Source of the DNA: Anaerolineales bacterium
Lineage (GTDB): Bacteria; Chloroflexota; Anaerolineae; Anaerolineales; Villigracilaceae
Length of the DNA stretch: 64,000 nt
Direction of reading: 5' to 3'
NCBI GenBank assembly: GCA_016932715.1
Contig: JAFGCG010000052.1
Span: forward strand, 1 to 64,000
The position numbers were made by a program, and so were the translations under genes. Shown here one piece after another: positions 51,677 to 60,252 of this stretch (within the stretch, counting starts at the first letter, position 1; each line of letters starts with the position of its first letter). Under the pieces are notes generated by a model. That model was not told the DNA's origin. It did not search any database and saw nothing but the letters and a program-made list of their open reading frames with translations.

Positions 51677-52357
51677 ATGAGCGACGTACCGGAGAAACCT
51701 GAGCGCCCTATTCAGCTCCTGCTTGTGAATGAAAGCGGACTGATAGGAAACATGATCCGCGCGGCGCTGGAAGACGAGCCTGATCTGCGAGTCATTGCCA
51801 GCGTCACGACCGCAGAGGCGGCGCTGAAGGTCCTGCAGGAACAGACCATTGACGTGGCGCTCGTCAGCACGCGCCTGCCCGATCAGGGAGCGCTCAAACT
51901 CACCAGCGCCATGGCCCAACTGGCGCCTTCCACCAGAGTGCTGGCATTGGGTTTAACTGAAGAGAAGAAGCATGTGTTACGGTATGTGGAAGCTGGGGCA
52001 ACCGGCTACGTCCTGAAGGATCATTCCCTGGAAAATCTCATTGAAGCAGTACGCGCCGCCCAGGACGGCAAAGTATTCGTCTCGCCGCAAATTGCCGCCG
52101 CCATGATGGAACGCCTTCCGAACCTGGCGCGCATGTTTTCCGATATAGAGAACAATGCCAGCGACACCACCAGCCTGACCGGGCGCGAACTGGAAGTGCT
52201 GGAGTTGATTGGAAAAGGCTTCACAAACCAGCAGATCGCCGAGAAATTGGTGATCGAGGTCGGCACGGTCAAAAACCATGTCCATAGCGTTCTCGAAAAA
52301 CTGAATGTCCGAACCCGTACTGAAGCCGCGGCTTATCTGGCGTTTATCAAGAAATGA
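51677..52357 (+). CDS. NarL/FixJ-type regulator with degenerate receiver domain
   Basis: 226 residues: receiver domain (about 10-130) and a LuxR-type helix-turn-helix (LTGRELEVLELIGKGFTNQQ, VGTVKNHVHSVLEKL). In the receiver the phospho-acceptor Asp is replaced: DVALVSTRLPDQG has Ser where LLDLRMP-type receivers have Asp, and the acidic pair reads NE in LLVNESGL. The Lys in GYVLKDHS remains. It probably works without phosphorylation. No kinase is adjacent. DNA binding looks intact. Confidence 0.88.
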   Translation: MSDVPEKPERPIQLLLVNESGLIGNMIRAALEDEPDLRVIASVTTAEAALKVLQEQTIDVALVSTRLPDQGALKLTSAMAQLAPSTRVLALGLTEEKKHVLRYVEAGATGYVLKDHSLENLIEAVRAAQDGKVFVSPQIAAAMMERLPNLARMFSDIENNASDTTSLTGRELEVLELIGKGFTNQQIAEKLVIEVGTVKNHVHSVLEKLNVRTRTEAAAYLAFIKK

Positions 52358-52528
52358 AAGCCTGGCGCCTCCCTGTGCCGCTTCCGCTCCGCCTCTTGCG
52401 GGGCTTTTGATTTGAGAATATATCCCCATTTGTATCCATTCCCTGTGACTTTATCTATGGAATTTTCCCTGCGCAGATGTTACCCTTATGATAAAGTTTG
52501 GAAGCAGGAAGAGAGTTGAGCAATTAAT

Positions 52529-52891
52529 ATGGCTACAAAATGTGTCATCCTGGCGAATGATTCACGCCTGCTGCGGGAGATGCTCCAGCGTGTGATCAAC
52601 AAGGCAGACAACGTGAAAGTTGTGCAGGAAATCTCCAATCACGAAGAACTGCCTTCTGCAATCGAACGGTTAAGTCCGGAATGGGTAATCCTATCTTTAC
52701 CTTTCCGCAACAGCATGCGTGACTGGATGGGGGCGTACATGGCAGAGCATCCATCCGTGCGGTTTATTCTCCTGTCACCCGACAACAACAGCGTTAAAAT
52801 GAAATCGCAAGTCTCCTGCGAGGCGGATCTGACGAATTTATCGCTGAAGGATTTCATTCAGATCCTCCAAAAGGATTTTCAACACACCTAA
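52529..52891 (+). CDS. stand-alone degenerate receiver-like protein
   Basis: 120 residues with the size and alternating pattern of a CheY-type fold and no output domain. VILANDSRLLREMLQRVI gives the first strand and helix with Asn-Asp in the acidic pocket. The strand that should end in the phospho-acceptor reads WVILSLPFRN with Ser. A possible -10 TATGAT at 52487 lies about 37 bases before the ATG. Its similarity in decay to the regulator just upstream suggests the two act together, perhaps as a heterodimer. That is inference. Confidence 0.55.
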   Translation: MATKCVILANDSRLLREMLQRVINKADNVKVVQEISNHEELPSAIERLSPEWVILSLPFRNSMRDWMGAYMAEHPSVRFILLSPDNNSVKMKSQVSCEADLTNLSLKDFIQILQKDFQHT

Positions 52892-52924
52892 CCAACCACA
52901 GAGACGGAGGACGCCGGGATCATC

Positions 52925-53803
52925 ATGAACCTAAAAGAGTTCTATCAAGACATAAATCATCTCAGCGGAAAGCGTTTCGATATCCTAAAAAACGCCTTGA
53001 GAACTTTTACAGAAAAACAAGCCGCGCAAGCCTCAGCCAGCCTGGCTTACTACACACTTTTTTCGATCTTTCCTCTCCTGCTTGTTTTTGTTGTGGCGGG
53101 AAGTTACTTCCTCGACAGCAGCGAGGTGTTCAATACTGTGACGCAATTTGTGCAGCAAACCCTCCCGATTTCGACAGAGATCATCGATGAAAACCTGCGT
53201 CAGGTACTGGAAGCACGTGGAACAGTCGGGATCTCCAGCATCCTGATCCTGCTCTGGTCCGCTTCCGGGATGTTCACCAACCTGGCATATAACATCAACC
53301 TGGCATGGCCGAACGCCTCCCGTCGCAGCTTTTTGCAGAGGCGCCTGGTCGGATTATGGATGATCCTTGGCTTGATCGGATTGATCATTTTGTCTCTTGC
53401 TCTGAGTTGGATGACAGCCAGGCTGCCGTTTACAAATATTGCTCACGCCTCCTCCTCCGCCCTGGTCCTGCTCAGGCTCATCTCGGGCTTTGGTTCCTGG
53501 CTGACGATTTTCCTGGTGTTTCTGACGTTCTATCATTGGATTCCAACCCCGCGGGTCAGATGGAGCGCAACATTCTGGGGAGCATTGATCGCTTCGCTTG
53601 CATGGAAGGCGGCCACCGCCGGATTCAGCTGGTATCTCGACAGCAGCTTTGGGCAGTACCAATTGGTTTACGGATCTTTAGGAGCCATCGTGGCTTTTTT
53701 GTTCCTGATCTATATCATTTCACTGATCACACTGTTTGGCGCACATCTAAGTGCAGCCATTGAAGGCTGGGAGAAGGATCAGCTCAGTGCAGCAGACGCC
53801 TAA
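52925..53803 (+). CDS. YihY/BrkB family inner membrane protein
   Basis: 292 residues with six hydrophobic segments. The family start AAQASASLAYYTLFSIFPLLL is clear, as are LLLWSASGMFTNLAYNINLAW and the C-terminal LYIISLITLFGAHLSA. Function of the family is unsettled; it was once misassigned as RNase BN. GGAGG lies about 14 bases upstream of the ATG. It starts a run with the next four genes, all plus strand and closely spaced. Confidence 0.9.
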   Translation: MNLKEFYQDINHLSGKRFDILKNALRTFTEKQAAQASASLAYYTLFSIFPLLLVFVVAGSYFLDSSEVFNTVTQFVQQTLPISTEIIDENLRQVLEARGTVGISSILILLWSASGMFTNLAYNINLAWPNASRRSFLQRRLVGLWMILGLIGLIILSLALSWMTARLPFTNIAHASSSALVLLRLISGFGSWLTIFLVFLTFYHWIPTPRVRWSATFWGALIASLAWKAATAGFSWYLDSSFGQYQLVYGSLGAIVAFLFLIYIISLITLFGAHLSAAIEGWEKDQLSAADA

Positions 53804-53829
53804 ATCCTGGCAGGAAAGGAGTATTACGG

Positions 53830-55002
53830 ATGGATATTTTGAATCCAGTTGATTTGAAATCTTTGATCGCACAACAGGGGAAATGGTCTGTCTCTCTATA
53901 CATGCCGACCCATCGAGTTGGACGGGAGCAACAGCAGGATCCCATCCGCCTCAAGAACTTGCTGGCTGAGGCGCAAGCGAAACTGCTGGCGAATGGCCTG
54001 CGCAGACCCGAGGTCGAGAAATTGATGCAACCGGCCGAGGAGCTCTTAGGGAGAATCAATTTCTGGCGGCATCAAAGCGATGGGCTGGCGGTCTTTCTAT
54101 CCAATGACTTTTCGGCGATCTACCGTCTGCCGGCCCAATTTGAAGAACTTTTGGTCATTGCAAACAGCTTCCATATCAAACCCCTGTTACCGCTGCTTGG
54201 CAGAGGCGGGAAGTTTTACATCCTGGCGCTCAGTTTGAACAATGTCCGCTTGTTTCAGGGAACCCCCGATGCGATCAGCGAGATCGAATTAAACTTCCCC
54301 ACCAGCATAGTGGAAACCTTGTCGACAGATGACCCTGAAAAGCACCTGGATTTACATTCAAGTTCCGGGGGCGGAAATAAAGCGCAAGGCGGGGCAGCGA
54401 TCTTTCACGGGCACGACCCCGCCGATGAACAGAAAAACAATATTTTGCGTTTTTTCCAGGCGGTCAATCAGGGAGTGAACACTCTGATCGAAGATAAGAC
54501 TATCCCGATAATTCTGGCAGGTGTTGACTATCTTCTGCCCATATATCGCGAAGCGAACAGCTATCAAAATGTATTGGAAGACGGTATCACGGGAAATCCT
54601 GACCGGGAAGATCTGAGCGAATTGCATGAGCAGGCCTGGAAAATCGTTAAGCCCGTTTTTGAGGAAGGCCGGAAGAGTGCCTTCGAAAAATACCAGCAAT
54701 TAAAGGGACAGCAAAGCGCCCAGGTAACCAATGACTTAAGCACGGCCGTAAAAGCCGCCAGGTTTGGACAGGTGGAAACTTTGTTTGTTCCGCTGGGCGT
54801 CCAGGTCTGGGGACGATTTGATGAGACAAACCATAAGGTGAATCGGGCATCTCAACCCAGTCCGGAAAATGGGGACCTGCTCGATTTTGCAGCCGTGGAA
54901 ACGATTTTGAATTCCGGGCAAGTTTTTGCTGTGCCACGCGAGCAGTTGCCGGGCGATGGTGATCTGGCAGCAATATTGCGCTACGCCGCGCAGACGCCCT
55001 GA
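53830..55002 (+). CDS. baeRF3-like protein (bacterial eRF1-related family)
   Basis: 390 residues, recognised from memory as baeRF family 3, a bacterial relative of archaeo-eukaryotic release factor domains; biochemical role unknown. Typical pieces are VSLYMPTHRVGREQQQDPIR near the start, ILALSLNNVRLFQGTPDAIS, FFQAVNQGVNTLIE and the C-terminal FAVPREQLPGDGDLAAILRY. Relatives have been proposed to act on ribosomes under stress. Soluble, no membrane segment. Confidence 0.7.
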   Translation: MDILNPVDLKSLIAQQGKWSVSLYMPTHRVGREQQQDPIRLKNLLAEAQAKLLANGLRRPEVEKLMQPAEELLGRINFWRHQSDGLAVFLSNDFSAIYRLPAQFEELLVIANSFHIKPLLPLLGRGGKFYILALSLNNVRLFQGTPDAISEIELNFPTSIVETLSTDDPEKHLDLHSSSGGGNKAQGGAAIFHGHDPADEQKNNILRFFQAVNQGVNTLIEDKTIPIILAGVDYLLPIYREANSYQNVLEDGITGNPDREDLSELHEQAWKIVKPVFEEGRKSAFEKYQQLKGQQSAQVTNDLSTAVKAARFGQVETLFVPLGVQVWGRFDETNHKVNRASQPSPENGDLLDFAAVETILNSGQVFAVPREQLPGDGDLAAILRYAAQTP

Positions 55003-55115
55003 GAGTGCAGCCAATTTTGTGTCCTGGCAACTGTCAGCGATATCTGGTCCCCCGGCGCTGCTCACGTTGTTCTTTACGGTTTTATTATTTACGGTTTAGA
55101 AAGGAAAAAGAATAT

Positions 55116-55330
55116 TTGAACGAGCCAATTTATAATCTACAACATCAAATACAGGCGGCGTTCATGGACGACCGTGATATGAGAGATTATGGAATCGAAG
55201 TGCTGGACAACAACGGCGTTGTTACCCTGAAAGGGACCGTCCCGACTCCTGCTGCCAGAGACAGAGCTGAAGAACCCGCCCGCAGCATGGAGGCATGACA
55301 AGCGTGATCAATGAACTGGATGTTGTTTAA
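55116..55330 (+). pseudogene. BON-domain gene broken by a single-base frameshift
   Basis: The TTG at 55116 (after AAGGAAAAAG) opens 60 codons with BON-like LDNNGVVTLKGTVPTPAARD, ending at TGA 55296-55298 after ARSMEA. In the next frame, beginning at an ATG that overlaps that stop (55295), the sequence reads MTSVINELDVV and stops at 55330, which is exactly the expected end of a BON domain (V..VINEL.V). One missing base near 55293 restores a single about 71-residue protein. Small single-BON proteins often act in envelope or osmotic stress. Confidence 0.65.
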
Positions 55331-55345
55331 CACCGATCGGGCCGA

Positions 55346-56746
55346 ATGAGCAAACAACAAAGAGTCTATCCGGAATATGGCTTTTGGAGCGGAGCATTGT
55401 TTGGAACAATAACAGGCATGGCTTCGCTGCTTACCTTCCAGTATCTTTCTGGGATTCTGCGCCGTCCGCGTTTGACCTCCAAAGCGATCCTTTCAGAAAG
55501 GGAAGAATTCGAAAACGAGGAAGCCCAGGCAATATTCATTTCCACGGAGAGCCTGCGCTCCGGGATTCAAACTCGCCGCCTGACACATAAACTGAACAAG
55601 GAAATCGTCCATGCGGGCTATCGCAATTTCTCCGAAAGCTGGGCGCGTGATTTTAGTTTCGCTGCCTATGGACTGCTTGCTTTAAAGCAATACAACCCTA
55701 TCAAAGAAACCCTGGAAGCCTTCCTATGGCATCAAACGAGTGAAGGCCAGCTGCCGGTCAAGCTGCATTCCCTGAACGTTATTACCCGCTTCATGCATTC
55801 CTTTTTTGGGCGTGAACAACCCACCGAAATGCTGCTCAGACCCAAGTACCTGAGCGCGCATGGCGCTCCATCCCTGGACGGACAGGCACTCCTGGTCATC
55901 GCTGCGCTGGAGTACACACAGGCAACAGGAAATTTAGCCTTCCTTGAAAAACACTGGGAAGAATTGAAGGCAGCCATTTCCTGGCTGGACAATTATCGCA
56001 AGGGTGTTGACCAGGACCCCCTGCTGCACCAGGGCGCCTTTGCCGATTGGGCCGATTCCGTCGCACGACATGGCCGCGTTTTGTACACAAACGTGATCTA
56101 CTGGAAGGCGTTGTCAGAGATGGCGCTCGCGTCGGCCTGCCTGGACCTGCAGCAGGAGGCTGTCTATTATTTCGTGAAGGCGGAGAACGTCTCACGTGCC
56201 ATTAACAGATATTTTTGGCGCAACGATCTTGGCTATTTCATCACCAGCGAGAAACTGACTCAGTTGAGCAGCGACGGGAATCTGCTGGCAATTGCCTGGG
56301 GGCTGGCAAAACGCGAACAAGCGGAAAGCATCCTCAGGGTCATGAAAGAAACGCGGATGGCGGACCCTGTCCCCACGCGGGTTACCCATCCTGCCTATCC
56401 CAGGTGGTTGATCGCGCCGGAAAACATTCTCGGGGGGATGGCAAGCTATCATACCAGCGCCTCCTGGTTCTGGATCGGCGCCTGGCATATAATTGCTTTG
56501 GCGAAAACCGGCTATCGCGATGAGGCGCAGAGACTGGTTTCCAGCATCCTGCAAGTGATCGTGCGCGACAGGCAGGTAAATGAAGTGTATGCTCCAAACG
56601 GGCAACCCCTTGCAAGTATGTGGTATACACCGGAAGCGCCTCTGACCTGGAATGCAGGCATGGTTATCCATGCCTATCATGTCCTTGAGAACAGCAGGCA
56701 GGAAGAGCGTAAAACTCTTCCTCTATTCGACAAGATTATGGAGTAA
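55346..56746 (+). CDS. membrane-anchored six-hairpin glycosidase (GH63/GH100/GDE-like)
   Basis: 466 residues. One hydrophobic segment near the N-terminus (FWSGALFGTITGMASLLTF) could anchor it. The rest has the (alpha/alpha)6 six-hairpin pattern: YRNFSESWARDFSFAAYGLL (Glu, Arg and Asp of the catalytic region), LPVKLHSLNVITRF, DGQALLVIAALEY, DWADS, and GMASYHTSASWFWIGAWHI. Substrate unknown; glycogen-debranching, invertase-like and mannosyl/glucosylglycerate hydrolases share this fold. Followed 2 bases later by a GT4 transferase gene, suggesting synthesis and trimming of one compatible solute or glycolipid. Confidence 0.65.
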   Translation: MSKQQRVYPEYGFWSGALFGTITGMASLLTFQYLSGILRRPRLTSKAILSEREEFENEEAQAIFISTESLRSGIQTRRLTHKLNKEIVHAGYRNFSESWARDFSFAAYGLLALKQYNPIKETLEAFLWHQTSEGQLPVKLHSLNVITRFMHSFFGREQPTEMLLRPKYLSAHGAPSLDGQALLVIAALEYTQATGNLAFLEKHWEELKAAISWLDNYRKGVDQDPLLHQGAFADWADSVARHGRVLYTNVIYWKALSEMALASACLDLQQEAVYYFVKAENVSRAINRYFWRNDLGYFITSEKLTQLSSDGNLLAIAWGLAKREQAESILRVMKETRMADPVPTRVTHPAYPRWLIAPENILGGMASYHTSASWFWIGAWHIIALAKTGYRDEAQRLVSSILQVIVRDRQVNEVYAPNGQPLASMWYTPEAPLTWNAGMVIHAYHVLENSRQEERKTLPLFDKIME

Positions 56747-56748
56747 AG

Positions 56749-57975
56749 TTGCATATCGCTTTTTTTACCAATTTTTATCATCCCGTGGTTAACGGAGTCG
56801 TCCGGTCGGTAGCCTCGTTCCGCGAAGTTCTGATGAAGCAGGGCCACAATGTGTTCGTATTTGCGCAGGCAGATGGCACATACAAGGACACAGAACCGTT
56901 CATTTTCCGCTATCCGAGCCTGCCGTTACCGCTGCCGGGAGATATCGCGGCGGCGTTACCGGTCTCTCCCTTTGTGGATCAATTGCTGCCCGCTCTCAAA
57001 CTGGACGTGATCCATACGCACCACCCGATCCTGCTCGGACAGACTGCGGCGCGCAAAGCAGCGGAGCTCGATCTGCCGCTGGTCTTCACGTTCCACACGC
57101 AGTATTGGGAATACACTCATTATGTTCCTTTTCCCCAGGAGGCGATCCAGGAATTCCTGAAAAATGCAGTCCACAAGTGGCTGCGGGACTTCATGCAGAA
57201 ATGCCAGCATATCATCATCCCTTCGGAAAGCATCAGAGAAATCCTGGTGAGAGATTATGGCTTGGAGGAGGGCTACACCGTGATCCCAACCGGGACGGAT
57301 CTCGAACCGTACCGGTGCGCCGACTGGCGATCCCTGCGCAAGGAGAAAGGCTGGCAGGATGAGACGGTCCTGATCTCAGTGGGACGCCTGGCTCCCGAAA
57401 AGAATTGGGACACGCTGATCCGCGCTTTTGCAAAAGTCTATTCCAAAAATCCCGATCTGCGACTGGTATTGATCGGCGATGGACCCGCCAAAGAGACTCT
57501 TGAAACACTGGCTTCTGAAGTAGGCATCGCTGAACGCGTCACGTTTACAGGCGCGTTACCCTTCGAAAAAGTCCCGTGCTATCTGAAAGCTGCCGACGTG
57601 TTTGCGTTCGCCTCTGTCACGGAGACACAGGGCCTCGTCACCATCGAAGCCATGGCGGCCGGCTTGCCCATCGTAGCCGTGGACGCCAGCGGGACGCGCG
57701 ACATTGTCGAGCACGATAAGCAGGGCTTCCTGGTCAAGAATGATGTGAATGCCCTGGCAAAAGGAATCAAAAAACTTCTATCCGATCCACAGCAGATGAA
57801 ACGCTTCAGCAGCAATGCCCTGAAGAAGGCCAAGACATTTGATGTCAATCAGCTGGGGAAGCAGCTGACCGGTGTGTACGAACAAGCTATTCAGGATAAA
57901 AAAGAAAATCGCTACATCACCCTCAAGGCAGAAGAGACCGCTGAGCAGCAAGCCGTTTCCCCCACACAAGCATAA
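56749..57975 (+). CDS. GT4 family glycosyltransferase
   Basis: 408 residues, GT-B fold. The N-terminus FTNFYHPVVNGVVRSVASFR is typical of GT4 lipid glycosyltransferases such as diacylglycerol glucosyltransferases. The donor site contains VSVGRLAPEKNWDTLI, and the C-terminal SVTETQGLVTIEAMAAGLPI carries the E(x7)E nucleotide-sugar motif. The TTG start at 56749 lies 2 bases after the preceding stop. Acceptor could be a membrane lipid or a small polyol. A terminator-like hairpin pair follows. Confidence 0.85.
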   Translation: MHIAFFTNFYHPVVNGVVRSVASFREVLMKQGHNVFVFAQADGTYKDTEPFIFRYPSLPLPLPGDIAAALPVSPFVDQLLPALKLDVIHTHHPILLGQTAARKAAELDLPLVFTFHTQYWEYTHYVPFPQEAIQEFLKNAVHKWLRDFMQKCQHIIIPSESIREILVRDYGLEEGYTVIPTGTDLEPYRCADWRSLRKEKGWQDETVLISVGRLAPEKNWDTLIRAFAKVYSKNPDLRLVLIGDGPAKETLETLASEVGIAERVTFTGALPFEKVPCYLKAADVFAFASVTETQGLVTIEAMAAGLPIVAVDASGTRDIVEHDKQGFLVKNDVNALAKGIKKLLSDPQQMKRFSSNALKKAKTFDVNQLGKQLTGVYEQAIQDKKENRYITLKAEETAEQQAVSPTQA

Positions 57976-57988
57976 GGAATATGAAAGT

Positions 57989-58018
57989 GGAGTCCAAAGC
58001 CAGGGAACTTTGGACTCC
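57989..58018. repeat. inverted repeat after the GT4 gene
   Basis: Stem GGAGTCCAAAG/CTTTGGACTCC (57989-57999, 58008-58018) with an 8-base loop and no T-run. Confidence 0.6.
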
Positions 58019-58086
58019 GCCACTTATAAAAGAACAAGAGATCATCCCTGCGGCGGTATAAGCTTTAGGACTACATATCGGAAATC

Positions 58087-58120
58087 AAAAGGCGAGTCTT
58101 TTGCGAACTCGCCTTTTGAT
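58087..58120. terminator. bidirectional terminator between the GT4 gene and ilvE
   Basis: Perfect 11-bp stem AAAAGGCGAGT/ACTCGCCTTTT with a 9-base loop. The stem's own T-tract gives T-rich ends in both directions, fitting convergent genes. Confidence 0.8.
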
Positions 58121-58121
58121 T

Positions 58122-59087
58122 TCAACTGGTTTGGCTGACCTTCAAAAGGGCCGAACTGTCGACTTTTTCTCCCACGTAGTCGCACCAGGCTTCGTATTTC
58201 GCCACGCGACCATGCACCAGTTCATGATAAACACGCTGGACTTCCCGCGTGATCGGACCCATCTTCCCGGTGCCGATCCTGCGGAAGTCAAGTTCGCTCA
58301 AGCCAATACATTCCGCCGCCGTACCGCATACAAAGGCTTCCTCGGCAATGTACAGTTGATCGCGCGAGATCGGCTGCTCCAAAACTTCATAACCCAGGTC
58401 CCTGGCAACCGTGATGACCGTATCACGCGTGATGCCTTCCAGCACCGTCGCAGTAGGCGGTGTGTAGATCTTGCCATGCCGCACCACAAAGAGATTCTCG
58501 CCCGTGCATTCGGCAACATAGCCCTGTGGATCAAGCATGATGGCTTCGTCGAAGCCGGCGCGCACAGCCAGGGTTTTTGCCATGACCGAATTGGGATAAT
58601 TACCGGTGATCTTGGCTTTCGTCATGATGGTATTCGGATGAGGCCGAGTGAACGAAGCAACCATCATGCGGATGCCTTTTTCCAGGGCTTCTTCACCGAG
58701 ATAGGCGCCCCATTCCCAGACGGCAATCCCCACCAGCGGCTTGGATGCATCCAGGTTCAGCCCCAGCGGACCGTTGCCCATATAAATGAGCGGACGAATG
58801 TAGCATTCCGAGAATCCGTTTGCGCGAATGGTTTCGTGCACGGCAGCGCGCAGCTGCTCGAGGCTGTACGGAAACTCGAGCACACCCAGGATCCGGATCG
58901 AATCCAGCAGGCGCTGTAAGTGTTCGGTCAGGCGAAAGACCGCGGGACCCTTGGGCGTGTTGTAACAACGGATGCCCTCAAAGGCTCCCAGTCCATAGTG
59001 TAAGGCTGGCGTCAGGAAGTGAACCGTCGCTTTCTCGAACGGCACCAGGTCCCCATTCATCCAGATAAATTTGGATTCCATTCCCAT
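58122..59087 (-). CDS. ilvE: branched-chain amino acid aminotransferase
   Basis: PLP class IV aminotransferase, last step of leucine, isoleucine and valine synthesis. WMNGDLVPFEKATVHFLTPA, HYGLGAFEGIRCY, the PLP-Lys in TKAKITGNYPNSVMAK, EAIMLDPQGYVAECTGENLF and VFVCGTAAECIGL are all present. 321 residues. AGGAGAG precedes the ATG. Last gene of the leu/cimA run. Confidence 0.95.
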   Translation of the reverse strand: MGMESKFIWMNGDLVPFEKATVHFLTPALHYGLGAFEGIRCYNTPKGPAVFRLTEHLQRLLDSIRILGVLEFPYSLEQLRAAVHETIRANGFSECYIRPLIYMGNGPLGLNLDASKPLVGIAVWEWGAYLGEEALEKGIRMMVASFTRPHPNTIMTKAKITGNYPNSVMAKTLAVRAGFDEAIMLDPQGYVAECTGENLFVVRHGKIYTPPTATVLEGITRDTVITVARDLGYEVLEQPISRDQLYIAEEAFVCGTAAECIGLSELDFRRIGTGKMGPITREVQRVYHELVHGRVAKYEAWCDYVGEKVDSSALLKVSQTS

Positions 59088-59098
59088 AACTCACTCTC

Positions 59099-60154
59099 CT
59101 ATAGTTGCTCGATGATTTCATCCGCCATCTGACGGGTTGTTAACTTGCCGCCGAGGTCTGCCGTCCGGGCGCCAGTGGTAATGGTCTGATCCACGGCTTT
59201 TTCGATGAAGGCAGCTTCCTCTTCCAACTTCAATGAATACCGCAGCATCAGCGCCGCTGACAGGATGGTTCCAATCGGATTGGCGATTCCCTTACCGGCG
59301 ATATCGGGCGCAGAGCCATGGATCGGTTCATACAACCCGACGCCTGCTTCCGATAAACTGGCCGAGGGCAGCATCCCCATCGACCCTGCCAGCACGGACG
59401 CCTCGTCGGTGAGGATATCGCCAAACATGTTTTCAGTGACGACCACATCCATCGAAGCGGGCGCCGTGACCAGTTTCATGGCGGTGCTGTCCACGAGCGC
59501 ATGTTCCAGCTGAATATCCGGATTTGCCCGGCCAACCTGCGCCGCGATCTGTCTCCACAATCGAGATGATTCCAGCACGTTCGCCTTGTCGACTGAAGTC
59601 ACTCTCTTTTTTCTCCCCTTGGCCAGGTTGAACGCCAGCTCGACGATGCGCCGGATCTCGTAATCGAAATATTCAAGCGTATCGACTGCCCGTTCGCAGC
59701 CATCTTTCGTGTCACGAATCTTCTGTCCAAAATACAGACCACCGGTCAACTCACGGACGACAAGGATATCCACACCCTGGAGCCTTTCCGGCTTGAGCGG
59801 CGAAGCATCCACCAGGGCGGGATGCACTTTGACGGGTCGCAGATTGGCAAAGAGGCCAAGTCCCTTGCGCAGCGCCAGCAGCCCGCGCTCGGGGCGATCC
59901 TTCGCCGAAGGGTCATCCCACTTCGGACCGCCGACCGCGCCGAGCAGGATCGCATCCGCTGCCTGGCAATCGGCGAGGGTTTCATCGGTGAGCGACGAAC
60001 CGTATTTATCGATCGAACAGCCGCCCACCAGGCGTTCCTTGTACTCGAACGTATGGTTGTATTTGCGAGCGATCACGTCCAGCACGCGCACGGCTTCAGA
60101 GGCCACTTCGGGCCCGATGCCGTCGCCAGGTAAAAGGGTGATTTTGAATTCCAT
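59099..60154 (-). CDS. leuB: 3-isopropylmalate dehydrogenase
   Basis: NAD-dependent decarboxylating dehydrogenase for leucine synthesis, and in the citramalate route also for 3-methylmalate. [46 protein letters not shown]-like block [13 protein letters not shown] and [20 protein letters not shown]. 351 residues from the ATG at 60154. The frame stays open to 60199, but those codons are repeat sequence. A weak ribosome site. Confidence 0.95.
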   Translation of the reverse strand: MEFKITLLPGDGIGPEVASEAVRVLDVIARKYNHTFEYKERLVGGCSIDKYGSSLTDETLADCQAADAILLGAVGGPKWDDPSAKDRPERGLLALRKGLGLFANLRPVKVHPALVDASPLKPERLQGVDILVVRELTGGLYFGQKIRDTKDGCERAVDTLEYFDYEIRRIVELAFNLAKGRKKRVTSVDKANVLESSRLWRQIAAQVGRANPDIQLEHALVDSTAMKLVTAPASMDVVVTENMFGDILTDEASVLAGSMGMLPSASLSEAGVGLYEPIHGSAPDIAGKGIANPIGTILSAALMLRYSLKLEEEAAFIEKAVDQTITTGARTADLGGKLTTRQMADEIIEQL

Positions 60155-60167
60155 GTTGTTCCCGTTC

Positions 60168-60249
60168 ATGTAGACAGGTAAACACGTACACAGGTCCATA
60201 TGTTTACTTGTCTACGTGTTTACTTGTCTACGTGTTTACTTGTTTACTC
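60168..60249. repeat. GTAGACAGGTAAAC-type repeat between leuB and cimA
   Basis: TGTAGACAGGTAAACACGTA, then TGTTTACTTGTCTACGTG twice and TTTACTTGTTTAC. It fills the whole 98-base gap between leuB and cimA. Confidence 0.75.
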
Positions 60250-60252
60250 TAC

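Noticed and set aside
58101-58919. Plus-strand 272-codon frame opposite ilvE
   Set aside because: Antisense shadow of a conserved aminotransferase; begins inside the terminator.
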